64,000 bases of DNA from Elusimicrobiota bacterium (GTDB lineage: Bacteria; Elusimicrobiota; Elusimicrobia; Elusimicrobiales; UBA9959), in contig JACQYT010000056.1 of assembly GCA_016208085.1 (NCBI GenBank), forward strand, positions 1 to 64,000, in the 5' to 3' direction. The position numbers were made by a program, and so were the translations under genes. Shown piece by piece: positions 30,280-39,338 of the stretch. Every line of letters begins with the position of its first letter. Position 1 is the stretch's first letter. A model generated the notes under the pieces. The model had not been told where the DNA came from. It saw nothing but the letters and a program-made list of their open reading frames with translations, and searched no databases.

Positions 30280-31854
30280 TTAGTTAATGGCGAAGTCGCC
30301 CGCTGTGGTTGTGGCATCCTTCTTCTGCGTCAGTATTTCCGGGGCGAAGAGCACGTCAATGTTGCGGCCCTGGAACAGAGAGGAGTCTATGACCATTTCC
30401 AGGTTAAAGCTGCCTTTCTTTAGGAATGTCCCGGGCCCGGCGGAGCCGCTGATGCCAAGAATATCCCCTTCGTTGGAAACAAGCAACTTACGTGAGGAAA
30501 TGGAGGAGCCGTCCGCGTATACCGAATAAGCGAAAAAGTCCGCTTTCCCCGGTCCGCTCGGGAAGCTATTATATGCCGGCGTAAGGGCTTCCGGGTCTAT
30601 CGCGGCGTTATATAGTGTCGCGGTTCCTCCGGCATTTACATCGGCAATACTGGCTTGGTTTAGGGTAACCTGGTACATATTGCTTAGTACGCCCGCAACG
30701 TTCACTACTTTCTGAGTAAAGGTGAACTGGTTCGCGGTGGTGGAATTATAATCCTGTATCTGCTGGAACTGTGTGCGCTCGCCGCCCGGAACGCCAGGGC
30801 CGGAAAGTATCTGTTTATAGTCTATAGAGCCGGGATAATAGCGTGTGCCCGCTCCGTAGCCGGCGAAATTCACGGCGACAGGCTGGGTAAAATCTATCGT
30901 TTCTTTTATACTGTCCACCGTGTTGGTCAGGTAAACCTCAAAATATTTCATCCAGTTTGAGGGGGCGGTTTTTGAGAAATACATGCCGGCAATTATCTTC
31001 CCAACCTCGCTTATGTCGTCCGGTATTTTGGAATTGAACTGCTCTATCAGGTGGCCCCAGTCCAGGCGATTTTCCTCGGCGCGGCGGCTGAGGAACAGCA
31101 GTTTGAATTCCTTGTCGCTGGGACGCAGCAGGTATTCTTCAAGACGTACGCGGCGGCCGAAAGCGTCTATGGAATCCTTCCCAAGCTGGGACTCGTTAGC
31201 TTTGAGCTCACGGTTGCGCAGCTCTTCCAGCATGGTACGGGTACGCTCCCGGGCTGTCTCCTGGCGCACGGCCATGGGCCTGGCGGCATCGCCGGCGCGC
31301 TTGTCGCCGAGGGACATACCCTCCGGCTTTGACATGCCGTCCATAGCAATCTTTATCTTTTCCTCCGAGGAAACCACGGCCATATCGCCTTTGGAGTCGT
31401 TCACTTCTACCAGGCCTTCGGTAACGTTCATCTCGGTGCCGCCGTCCTTGCCTACCTCCATCTCAAACTCGGTGCCGCGCACGGCGCAGACCGCCGAGGG
31501 AGTGCGCACCTCAAGACGGCTTGAAAAATAGCCGGCCACCGCGGCTTTCAGTCTACCCAGCTTCAACCGGAAACCGGCCTTCTTCTTATTTGTCTCCTCA
31601 ACCAGGAAAATACTGCTGTTGCCCAGGGTGAATCGGGACCCGTCAGAAAAGAAAACCCCGGCCGTGGACTTATTGGAGGTCTTGATCTCCGAGCCCGCGG
31701 CAATCTTAACATTACTTTGCATCGCTTGCCAGGCGGAAGCCGGGGTAGCCCTAACATGAACTTCGCCATTTGGAACCAGCACTATATCCCGCGGCACAGC
31801 GCCGCAGGGAAAGGCCGCGAAAGAAACAAGTACAAGCGCGTAAAGGATTTTCAT
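30280..31854 (-). CDS. exported FecR-domain protein 2
   Basis: 524 aa with signal peptide MKILYALVLVSFAAFPCGA. The FecR domain spans about 25-180 (GSEIKTSNKSTAGVFFSDGS, FTLGNSSIFLV, VRTPSAVCAVRGTEF). The second half carries FGRRVRLEEYLLRPSDKEF and PDDISEVGKII, paralogous to FecR protein 1. It ends in a beta-rich region (LNQASIADVNAGGTA). The ATG lies three bases after the stop of the barrel gene 31858-33084, whose last codons contain the GGAGG used for this start, so the two are translationally linked. The partner barrel makes an envelope complex plausible. Confidence 0.85.
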   Translation of the reverse strand: MKILYALVLVSFAAFPCGAVPRDIVLVPNGEVHVRATPASAWQAMQSNVKIAAGSEIKTSNKSTAGVFFSDGSRFTLGNSSIFLVEETNKKKAGFRLKLGRLKAAVAGYFSSRLEVRTPSAVCAVRGTEFEMEVGKDGGTEMNVTEGLVEVNDSKGDMAVVSSEEKIKIAMDGMSKPEGMSLGDKRAGDAARPMAVRQETARERTRTMLEELRNRELKANESQLGKDSIDAFGRRVRLEEYLLRPSDKEFKLLFLSRRAEENRLDWGHLIEQFNSKIPDDISEVGKIIAGMYFSKTAPSNWMKYFEVYLTNTVDSIKETIDFTQPVAVNFAGYGAGTRYYPGSIDYKQILSGPGVPGGERTQFQQIQDYNSTTANQFTFTQKVVNVAGVLSNMYQVTLNQASIADVNAGGTATLYNAAIDPEALTPAYNSFPSGPGKADFFAYSVYADGSSISSRKLLVSNEGDILGISGSAGPGTFLKKGSFNLEMVIDSSLFQGRNIDVLFAPEILTQKKDATTTAGDFAIN

Positions 31855-31857
31855 GGT

Positions 31858-33084
31858 TTAAAACCTCCATTCCATACCCGCGAAATACATAAAACTCTCA
31901 TAGTTGTACCGGTAAACCTGCTCGTAACGGTTGTTGGAGCGCGAAGCCGCCCAGTTGCCCTGCAACTTCAGGTCAAGCGGGCGGGCGAGCGGGTAAACGG
32001 CTTCAAAGCTGAAGCTGTTGGAATACTGCGTCAGCTTCTTTGAGGTATAGGCGCCGTCGGACTTCTGCGCCGGCCTGCCGGAATAGCGCCGCATGGCGAT
32101 TTCATAACCCAGCCTGGCGATAAGGCCGGAACCGATGAAGGTGAACTGCGCGTTTGGCGCCAGGCGGGTCTCGAAATAGTTGTAGAAATCCCTTGTGAAC
32201 TTAAGGCGCGCGGGGTCTGTGTCCAGATGGCTCTGGTTGGAGAAAAGGTTAGCCAGCCCAAGGCGGACGCCCAGCGCCGGACGCACCCCGCCCAGCAGGT
32301 CCAGGTCGTTATAACGTTTAGAAAGCCCCGCGTTAAGCGCCTGGTAGGAGTCCGACCGCCTGGAGGAGAGATATTTGCCTTCGGAATTTATAACTTTCTG
32401 GTCCTGGTAGCCTATCATGGATACGGCCATAAAGATCTCGGCCTTTATGAAGCCGGGCAGGTCCAATTCATTGTCATATGAAATTTGGTTGGTAATGGTA
32501 TCCAGCGTGCGGCTGCCGGGATTTGGCGCCGCCAATTCCTGGCCGTACTGGCCGGCAAGCGTCTTAAAACGGGTATAGCGTGTATAAAAAATGTCCCAGG
32601 ACAACTGGTATATCCACGGGGCGGAAAGGCCGAGCCGCGTCTTGCGCTCAAGCGTGAGGCCCGCCTCGTAGCGGGTAAAGTCGTAAAGGCCTTTCCCCCA
32701 TTTTTCATCCTTGGTTTCGCGGAAAAGCTGGTTCTTTACCGCTGCCCTGGGCTTAAGGGAATAGCCGCCCTCGTAGCGCTTTATCCGTTTGAAGCCAAGC
32801 GAACTGTCCAGGCTCTGCTGGAAAAGAGTGCCGCCGCCGGCCAGTTCGTTCACCTGTTTAAAGCCGGTGTAGGCCGAGCGGGCGCTGATGAAAAAACCGG
32901 AGCTGGAGGAATAATTTTTGGCCAGCTGCGCGTCAAGAAAGCCGTAGCCGTTGAAAGCGCCTGACTGGTTCTCAAAGAAATACCGGCCCCCGAAAAGGTC
33001 CAGTTTTCCCATCAGTTCAAAACCTTTAGCGCCCGCCGTCCCGGCGGGCGCTAAAAGCAGTACTGCGAGTATTATTTTGTTCAA
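31858..33084 (-). CDS. outer-membrane beta-barrel protein, paralogue of the 27122-28396 gene
   Basis: 408 aa, TTG start with GGGGA eleven bases before it. The signal peptide is MNKIILAVLLLAPAGTAGA. The body is repeated amphipathic strands with YSGRPAQKSDGAYTSKKL and SRSNNRYEQVYRYNYESF near the C-terminus, ending FAGMEWRF. It shares RETKDEKWGKGLYDF and NELAGGG with its paralogue. It sits between PorV (upstream) and FecR protein 2 (downstream, three bases away). No enzymatic motif was seen. I read it as a channel or anchor of the surface system. Confidence 0.8.
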   Translation of the reverse strand: MNKIILAVLLLAPAGTAGAKGFELMGKLDLFGGRYFFENQSGAFNGYGFLDAQLAKNYSSSSGFFISARSAYTGFKQVNELAGGGTLFQQSLDSSLGFKRIKRYEGGYSLKPRAAVKNQLFRETKDEKWGKGLYDFTRYEAGLTLERKTRLGLSAPWIYQLSWDIFYTRYTRFKTLAGQYGQELAAPNPGSRTLDTITNQISYDNELDLPGFIKAEIFMAVSMIGYQDQKVINSEGKYLSSRRSDSYQALNAGLSKRYNDLDLLGGVRPALGVRLGLANLFSNQSHLDTDPARLKFTRDFYNYFETRLAPNAQFTFIGSGLIARLGYEIAMRRYSGRPAQKSDGAYTSKKLTQYSNSFSFEAVYPLARPLDLKLQGNWAASRSNNRYEQVYRYNYESFMYFAGMEWRF

Positions 33085-33157
33085 GATATTTCCCCGTCAG
33101 CGGTTAACCCGAAAGCTTCAGTTTAAATTGCTAACGATTTCAGCTGCAATTTTCGGG

Positions 33158-34186
33158 TTAAAAGTTAAAGCCCAGAGTCATCCTGTGAGTATCGCCAAGG
33201 TCGCCGAACGGTACGTAGGCGTAATCCAGCGCGAACCTGTCGAATTTCAGGCCGACTCCGGCGCCGAGACCCACCAGGCTGCTGCCCAGCTTATCGGCGC
33301 TGCGCCCGAACTGGTAACCAGCCCTGAAGGCGAAGTTCTTGTTCAGAAGGTATTCCGCGCCCAGGGCCAGGTAGATGCGCTCGTCGTTAGCCAGCCAGTC
33401 CAGTTCGGCGCCGGCGGCCAGTTTCCCGTCAAAGAAGCTGGTGGCCGCGCCGCCCTTGACGGCCAGGGGGAGCCTGTCCGGGCCTATGCTGCTGCCGAGG
33501 TTCTGCACCACGAAAGCTGCTGTCCAGGCGTTGTTAAGCTTATAGGAAGACCCGAGGTCCAGCGCCACAGCCTGGTCGGTCGCGGTGTCCAGCTTCTGCG
33601 AGATGTACTTCAGGTTTGCGCCCAGAGCCAGGCCGGGCCTTACTTCAGGCCTGGCGTAGGACAGCGTGAAAGCCATATTATCGTTGCTGAACCTGGAATC
33701 AGGGAGATCGCTGTCCCCGGCGCGCTTTTCTATATCGGAGACGGTCAGGTAGTTAAGGCCGGCGCCCACAACCCCCGAGCTCCCGCTGAGCGGGGCGGCA
33801 TAGACAAGCGCGCCCTGGGACTCGTCTATGAAAAGCATGCTGTAACTCGCGCTCAGGCTTTTCTGTTTTACCTCGGCCAGTTTGCCGGGGTTCCAGTTCG
33901 CGGCATTGGCGCCCTCGGTGATTACGCTGGCGGCGGAGCCGAGGGCTAGTTCCCTGGCCCCCACGCCCACTTTAAGGAAGCTTGCGCCGGTGGTACCCAC
34001 ACCCGCCGAGAACAAGGGTAGAGGGTAGAGGGTAGAGGGTAGAGCAAAACAAAACAACAGCATTAATACTTTAACCATGGGATTGTTGCCGGATTTTAGC
34101 GAAGAGATTAGTCCTGTTAACATACGCGCTACCTCCTGTTCTTTGTCATATATGTCTTTGAATTCGTCCTGGGAAACAAACCCCAT
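33158..34186 (-). CDS. PorV-family outer-membrane barrel protein 2, with four-helix-bundle remnant at the N-terminus
   Basis: The barrel (about residues 58-342) has the PorV marks AGVGTTGASFLKVGVGARELALG, ANAANWNPGKLAEV and SYSMLFIDESQGAL, and ends THRMTLGFNF. Residues 1-32 (FVSQDEFKDIYDKEQEVARM, then LTGLISSLKS) match the last helix of the four-helix-bundle protein fused to the other PorV. They are left over from a deletion, so the real start is probably the Met at residue 37 (NPMVKVLMLLFCFALPSTL). The signal peptide contains GGGTAGAGGG repeat. The product is expected to be a cargo-handling barrel for the adjacent giant protein (inference from T9SS PorV). Confidence 0.82.
   Translation of the reverse strand: MGFVSQDEFKDIYDKEQEVARMLTGLISSLKSGNNPMVKVLMLLFCFALPSTLYPLPLFSAGVGTTGASFLKVGVGARELALGSAASVITEGANAANWNPGKLAEVKQKSLSASYSMLFIDESQGALVYAAPLSGSSGVVGAGLNYLTVSDIEKRAGDSDLPDSRFSNDNMAFTLSYARPEVRPGLALGANLKYISQKLDTATDQAVALDLGSSYKLNNAWTAAFVVQNLGSSIGPDRLPLAVKGGAATSFFDGKLAAGAELDWLANDERIYLALGAEYLLNKNFAFRAGYQFGRSADKLGSSLVGLGAGVGLKFDRFALDYAYVPFGDLGDTHRMTLGFNF
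34016..34044. repeat. GGGTAGAGGG tract in the second PorV signal peptide
   Basis: Four units of gggtagag, read on the minus strand as LPSTLYPLP, at the same place as the tract in the first PorV gene. Confidence 0.8.
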
Positions 34187-34214
34187 GTTCTTGGATAAAA
34201 TAATCTTTCAGCAT
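34091..34214 (-). pseudogene. remnant of a four-helix-bundle (23S intervening-sequence type) gene
   Basis: An ATG at 34212-34214 starts MLKDY, matching the MLRDY start of the intact bundle in the 15513-16826 fusion. The frame then breaks, and 28 bases later the last helix (FVSQDEFKDIY, then LISSLKS) resumes at the front of PorV 2. About 80 internal codons are missing. Confidence 0.5.
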
Positions 34215-34251
34215 AACTTTCCCTCTCCCCCTATACCCTATAACCTCTACC

Positions 34252-37200
34252 CTATTTAACCACAGCCATCTTAAAGGTGGCGTCTTTGCGGTCGGGCGAC
34301 TTGCCGGCCAGCTCCACTACGCCGTAATACACGCCGTTGGCGACTTCCTGCCCGCCCTTGTTAAGGCCGTCCCAGCCCACGTAGTTGTATTTACCGGCTT
34401 CAAAGGTTACGCTTATATCCTTTACCAGCTCGCCCGCCAGGGTATAGATGCGCACGTGGCCGGGGCCGCCGTTGCCGGCGGGCACTTCCACATGTATCAC
34501 CGTGCCGTTGACAGCGCCGGGCAGAGCGGCGCCGTGGTTATTGGATATCGCCTTATTTTTCAGGTTGAAGGGGTTCGGATAGTTGAACACCTTTATCTTG
34601 CTTCCGGAGAAAGCGTCTCCCGCTATGGAAGGCTTGATCACCGAGAAGGTGCCGGCGGAGCTGGAGTCCCCGCTGGGCCGCACCACGTATTCGCGGCCGT
34701 TGAAGGTGGAGAACTGGGGCGTATGCCTGCCGTTCTTTACCGCCAGCACCGAGGCCAGGCTCTTGAGCTTCACCTTGATCGTGCCCTTCACGGGGTTGAT
34801 AGTGGCCACGCCGGTAAGTGTTTCCCACTTGCCGGTGGTTTCGTTATAGCGGGCAATGCCCAGGTCATCCAGATCGGCAGCGCTCTTGTCGTAAGCCAGC
34901 GTTATGTCAAAACCCTTGTCGGGGTTTATGCTGACGCTTGAGATGGAAATGGTATAGAGGTCGCCGGCGAAAGCGTTCGCGCCCAGCGCCGCCACCTTGC
35001 CCGCCACGGAGGAGTCGTCCTTGTCCTCGCCTTTGAACGAGCAGGTCGGGACCGCCGCGGAAGAAACAGGCAGCGCTGCGCCGGGCGGGAAGGACAGGGC
35101 TGAAGCGTCGCCGCCGCTCTTATCCATGGCAGCCTCGTTGCTTCTGCGGCCATAGCCGTCGTCGGAGTCGTCGCCTATGATGGCGTTGTCTATCTGCTGG
35201 TCGGCGTTGCCCTTAAAGCCCTTGCCGAACAGCAACTCCCTTACCACCTGCTTGCCGGAGTAGGAGATAGCCACGGCCTGCAGGACGTAAGTCTTGCCGG
35301 TTATCAGCGCGGACAGCGGTATTTTACCGCTCAGCTCGCCGCTGGACAATTTAGTCAGCGTCATCGTTGAGATGGTTCCTGAACCGTAAGGCGATATGCT
35401 CCAGGTGGCGACGCCGGTCTTGAAGTCCTGAGGATTTAACACGGTGAACTCGTAGGCGTTCTCGCCCTTCCTGACGAATATCTCTATATCCAGGGGCTTG
35501 GTCAGCATTGTGAAGTCTATGCCGGCCGTGTTGCCGGTAGAAGCCGTCACCGACTGGCTCAGCGTATACTTGCCGGGGACTTTAAGGAATACTTTATAAG
35601 TATCCCCCGGCACAAGTCCGGTCAGCTTATAGGCGCCGTCCGAGCCGGTTTTAGTCTTAAGCAGCGGCAGGGGCTTGGTCGGGTTAAGGCCGTTATAAGT
35701 GTCGTTATAGGCCATTATCTGCGCTCCGGCCTGCACCTTGGCGAAGGGCAGCTTCTGTGAATACACGGTGCCGGTTATGGAGCCGCCGGCCAGCGTCAAC
35801 TGGAAGTTCTGCGCGTAAATATTGCTGCCCACAAGGTCCTTTTCGGCTTCGGCCAGGGCGTAGCCCGGAGCGGCGACCTTAATTTTCACAGTGCCTGCCG
35901 GCAGACCTTCGAACAGGTAGAGGCCGGCGGTGCTGGTCATGATCGTTTTAGTATCCAGGGCCTCGCCGGATATTTCCACGGGGATATTGCCCAAGACTAC
36001 GGTATTGGTGTCTTTCACAACGCCCCTGACCGTTGCGCCGGAACCCACAGCGGAGTCCAGGTTTATGTTCGCCGTGGTAGTGGAACCGTTGACTCCCACG
36101 CATATCTTCTTCTGGTAGGGAGGATAATTGGGCGTCGCGGCGACCGCCGTATAGCAGGCGGAAGGCACCAGGCCCCGTATTTCGTACACGAACGTAGGGG
36201 CGGAGTTGAGCAGATTTTTGAACGCGGCGTAGCTTTCGGCGAAAGCCAGGTCAAAATTCGCCACGTTGGCCGCTATAAAGTCTATAGGCGGCACCACTAT
36301 GCCGGCCGCTTTGAAAACGCCGTTGCCGTCATAGAGGGTGACTATCGGCAGGAATTCAAGGAACTTCTCAAAATCCCCTCCGCAGGCGTCATAATCGTTC
36401 TGGCGGAAGAAGTTGTTCGCCGTTACCTGGCCGGAGAGCGCGGCGTTGCCCCAGCCGGACATATCTGTGGTCGGAGTCAGGTTCACCAGCACGCCGTTCA
36501 CGGGAACGGTGCTGTTCCAGGTAACCGGAGAAACCAAAGACGTGGCATGGGCATTATCCACAATTACGTTCTTGCTGGAACTGAGCAGGACGAAATGAGG
36601 CACAGGGGCGTTTGGCACCGAGCCCTGGCTTATATCGCCGAAGTCGCCGCTGCGCATCAGGTAGAAGTCGTAAAGCGCCGGCGAGGGCACCCTGGCGGCG
36701 CAGAAGCCGGGGGCGGGCCAGCCCGGCCCGCAGGGACTGTTGTTGGCGCTGGAACTGGTGGCGAGGGAGTAATTGAACCGCATCTGGTCGTCACCGCCGC
36801 CGGTGAGCATTTTAATGATGGTTTCGCCCTTGAGCACGGAGCCGGCCGGCAGAGTTACCACACGGTAGCCGAGAATGGTATTCCAACCGCTGCCTATAAT
36901 CGTCCGATCCGGCACCTTGGTCTCGTCAAGCGCTATTCCGACATAATTGGCGTTGACCAGGTTGATATTCACTCCGGAAGTGACGCCGGCTGTAACGGTG
37001 ACCGTGGGCGCGGGGGAAGGCAGGGTATACTGCAGCGAGGTCATGCCGCTCACTTCCACATGGATCCTGTTGACCCCGGGAAGCGCCCCGTCTATAGTGA
37101 AGGAGCCGTCCTTCTGAACCTGGCCGCCGGCCCAGCCGTTATTGGCGTCGGCGTTCACCCATACCCACTGGTTGTTGGAGGGAGTGAACACGGTGCCGTC

Positions 37201-39090
37201 CGGTTTGTAGACGAAGCCTGTAATGGCGCCGGCCGGCACGAAGCTCATATCAACGGTTACCGTGCCGGTGGATCTCAGGCTGACATTGCTGTCCCCGTCG
37301 CCTGTCCTGGCGCGGCCCCAGTTCTTGGCGCGCACGTCCAGCCAGTAGGCCGCCCCGGTGGACACGGCTATGGTGTAATCATAGCTGAGGGCGTCGCTTG
37401 AGTTTATAATGGCGAAGTTCCCCTGGGCGTTGCAGCCGCCTTCGTTGCACTGGGGGTTCAACGTGATCATGATGGGATTTTCGGTAAGGTCGGCGAGGCT
37501 GCTGAATTTAAGCGCGCCCTTTACCAGCCCGGCCGCGTTGAGCCCGGTCTCCACCACCACGGTGATGGAAGAAAAGTTCAGGTTATTGCCCAGGTTGTCA
37601 AACACCTGCAGCGACGGCGTGGTGTTGGTATCCACGGTGATGCGGATGTCGTTGACGCCCGTGCCGCTGCAGTGGGCGTTGTTCCACTCCCAGTTGAAAC
37701 CGTCCTTGGCCGGGTCGTTCACCGGGGCGGGGCCGCTCGCGCTGTTCTGGGAGAACGGCGTCCAGATATTCAGCATGTAGTTGCCGCTGGGCAGCCCGTC
37801 AAGAAGGGCATAGCCGGTAGCGGAAACATTGACGTTCTTGTTGGCAAAACCTGGATTGGAGACATTATCCCCCCAGTTCGCGGTGGAGGTGCAGGCGGTC
37901 ACATTCCAGGCGGAACTGTCCGGATTAATGCCGACATTCGCGTTGGGTATGGCATAGCCGGAAGCGGATTTTACATAAACCGGTATCTTGCCGATGCTGG
38001 GCGGCACTTTATTGAGCTTTATTGCCACGTACTGCACCTGGCTTGAACTTATGTACACAAAGTCGTTTATGCCCTTGGGCGCCGCGCCGGTGCAGAGGTC
38101 CTGCTGGCCCAGGAGGGCGGGGCTTCTGTAGGGTTCGTAGCAGTCGCCGGGGCCGGCATCGCTCCAGGTGCAGCCGCCGTAGGCCTCGACGTAATAAGTG
38201 ACCCCGGGAGTCAGGCCGGTGAGCTGGAAGCGGCCGTTCTCGTCCACGCGCGACCAATTGCCGCCCACGCAGGACTGGATATTTATCCCGTTCCACGGGA
38301 TGGGGGTCCAGGCTGTGGTTTCGGTGCTGCGCACAATACCCTCAACGCTCACATTGGAGGCGGCATCGGTGTTGGTTACATTCGTATTGTCCATACGGGT
38401 GGGAGGGATAGGGATGGACTCTGCGAAGTCAAGTTTGGCAACCCCTGTATAGGAAATAACGGGAGTGCCTGAATTTAAGGCGGTCATTACATTGCGGCCG
38501 ATGCCGCGGCTAATTTCAGGGTCGTAAAGACCTATATTATAAGTATTGGCATCGGCATAAGGCACATTGTCCACAACCAGGGTGCCGTTGCCGGAACCGT
38601 CCGCCACCACAATACCCGAAGCGCCCTGCATCTGGGAGGCCATGTTATAAACGCCGCCGAAAAGCGCCTTATTGGCGGTAGCGCCGGTAAATTCCTGTAT
38701 AAGCCTGCCCACATCAGCCAGGCCCGAAGTTACGGTAAAGGTGGAAAAACGGGTAGCGCCGTTGGTCCAGACATACCTGTTGGGGTCGTATTCCGGGTTG
38801 TTGAACTGGTCGGAGATGGACGGGGAGTAGCCGTGCGAGCTGTAGTAGAGGTTGTAGCTTTTATTGTCCACCAGGATGAAAGAGATGTTGCCCGCGGCGT
38901 TAGTAAGTCCCAATTGCGTATGCGTCGAAGGGCCGTTTATGCCGAACTCTATTGCCGCCACGGTCACGCTGCCGACAGCGACACCGGCCTGGTTTTTCAC
39001 GTGAACATTCAGCGTGGTTGCCGCTGAAACGAAGCCCGCTGTAATAATCGCCACTGCCGCCGCCAGTATCAGTTTAGTGAATGAATGCAT
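34252..39090 (-). CDS. giant secreted protein with carboxypeptidase-regulatory-like domains and FlgD-like C-terminus
   Basis: 1612 aa. The start has GGAGG four bases upstream. The signal peptide is MHSFTKLILAAAVAIITAGFVSA. A chain of beta-sandwich domains follows, with repeated motifs such as 'DENGRFQLTGLTPGVTYYVE', 'KDGSFTIDGALPGVNRI' and 'GSDGAYKLTGLVPGDTYKV' (CarboxypepD_reg/Cna-B-like). No SBBP propellers were seen, unlike the other giant. The last 90 residues (VFNYPNPFNLKNKAIS, VRIYTLAGELVKDI, WDGLNKGGQEVANGVYYGVV) form a FlgD-like Ig fold of the kind used as a C-terminal sorting domain in T9SS-type export. The stop TAG runs straight into a GGTAGAGG tract. A PorV gene follows. Confidence 0.85.
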   Translation of the reverse strand: MHSFTKLILAAAVAIITAGFVSAATTLNVHVKNQAGVAVGSVTVAAIEFGINGPSTHTQLGLTNAAGNISFILVDNKSYNLYYSSHGYSPSISDQFNNPEYDPNRYVWTNGATRFSTFTVTSGLADVGRLIQEFTGATANKALFGGVYNMASQMQGASGIVVADGSGNGTLVVDNVPYADANTYNIGLYDPEISRGIGRNVMTALNSGTPVISYTGVAKLDFAESIPIPPTRMDNTNVTNTDAASNVSVEGIVRSTETTAWTPIPWNGINIQSCVGGNWSRVDENGRFQLTGLTPGVTYYVEAYGGCTWSDAGPGDCYEPYRSPALLGQQDLCTGAAPKGINDFVYISSSQVQYVAIKLNKVPPSIGKIPVYVKSASGYAIPNANVGINPDSSAWNVTACTSTANWGDNVSNPGFANKNVNVSATGYALLDGLPSGNYMLNIWTPFSQNSASGPAPVNDPAKDGFNWEWNNAHCSGTGVNDIRITVDTNTTPSLQVFDNLGNNLNFSSITVVVETGLNAAGLVKGALKFSSLADLTENPIMITLNPQCNEGGCNAQGNFAIINSSDALSYDYTIAVSTGAAYWLDVRAKNWGRARTGDGDSNVSLRSTGTVTVDMSFVPAGAITGFVYKPDGTVFTPSNNQWVWVNADANNGWAGGQVQKDGSFTIDGALPGVNRIHVEVSGMTSLQYTLPSPAPTVTVTAGVTSGVNINLVNANYVGIALDETKVPDRTIIGSGWNTILGYRVVTLPAGSVLKGETIIKMLTGGGDDQMRFNYSLATSSSANNSPCGPGWPAPGFCAARVPSPALYDFYLMRSGDFGDISQGSVPNAPVPHFVLLSSSKNVIVDNAHATSLVSPVTWNSTVPVNGVLVNLTPTTDMSGWGNAALSGQVTANNFFRQNDYDACGGDFEKFLEFLPIVTLYDGNGVFKAAGIVVPPIDFIAANVANFDLAFAESYAAFKNLLNSAPTFVYEIRGLVPSACYTAVAATPNYPPYQKKICVGVNGSTTTANINLDSAVGSGATVRGVVKDTNTVVLGNIPVEISGEALDTKTIMTSTAGLYLFEGLPAGTVKIKVAAPGYALAEAEKDLVGSNIYAQNFQLTLAGGSITGTVYSQKLPFAKVQAGAQIMAYNDTYNGLNPTKPLPLLKTKTGSDGAYKLTGLVPGDTYKVFLKVPGKYTLSQSVTASTGNTAGIDFTMLTKPLDIEIFVRKGENAYEFTVLNPQDFKTGVATWSISPYGSGTISTMTLTKLSSGELSGKIPLSALITGKTYVLQAVAISYSGKQVVRELLFGKGFKGNADQQIDNAIIGDDSDDGYGRRSNEAAMDKSGGDASALSFPPGAALPVSSAAVPTCSFKGEDKDDSSVAGKVAALGANAFAGDLYTISISSVSINPDKGFDITLAYDKSAADLDDLGIARYNETTGKWETLTGVATINPVKGTIKVKLKSLASVLAVKNGRHTPQFSTFNGREYVVRPSGDSSSAGTFSVIKPSIAGDAFSGSKIKVFNYPNPFNLKNKAISNNHGAALPGAVNGTVIHVEVPAGNGGPGHVRIYTLAGELVKDISVTFEAGKYNYVGWDGLNKGGQEVANGVYYGVVELAGKSPDRKDATFKMAVVK

Positions 39091-39249
39091 AGTCCCTCCG
39101 TATTAAAAAATCCGCCTGGCCTAAAACCAGTGTGTTTGATAAAAATACCAAATAAGCTTACGGGATGTCAATGAAGCTGACGCGAAATCAAATGTAACTT
39201 TAGATACATTAGCGTAACGTACGCAAATGTCGATTTGTATTGACCTGCC

Positions 39250-39265
39250 TGCCTGCCGGCAGGCA
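39250..39265. repeat. TGCCTGCCGGCAGGCA palindrome
   Basis: Perfect 16-base palindrome between the giant gene and the DUF4175 gene. A 20-base version recurs at 42905-42924. Confidence 0.7.
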
Positions 39266-39338
39266 ACTTGATGAATAAAAATATCCAGGCAATTTTCGGG
39301 TTAGTTACACTACACTAACTACCTGCTTCATTACTTTT

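Noticed and set aside
28568-31854. FecR proteins as sigma-factor regulators of an iron-uptake system
   Set aside because: Both have signal peptides and no cytoplasmic part, and no ECF sigma factor or TonB receptor is nearby.
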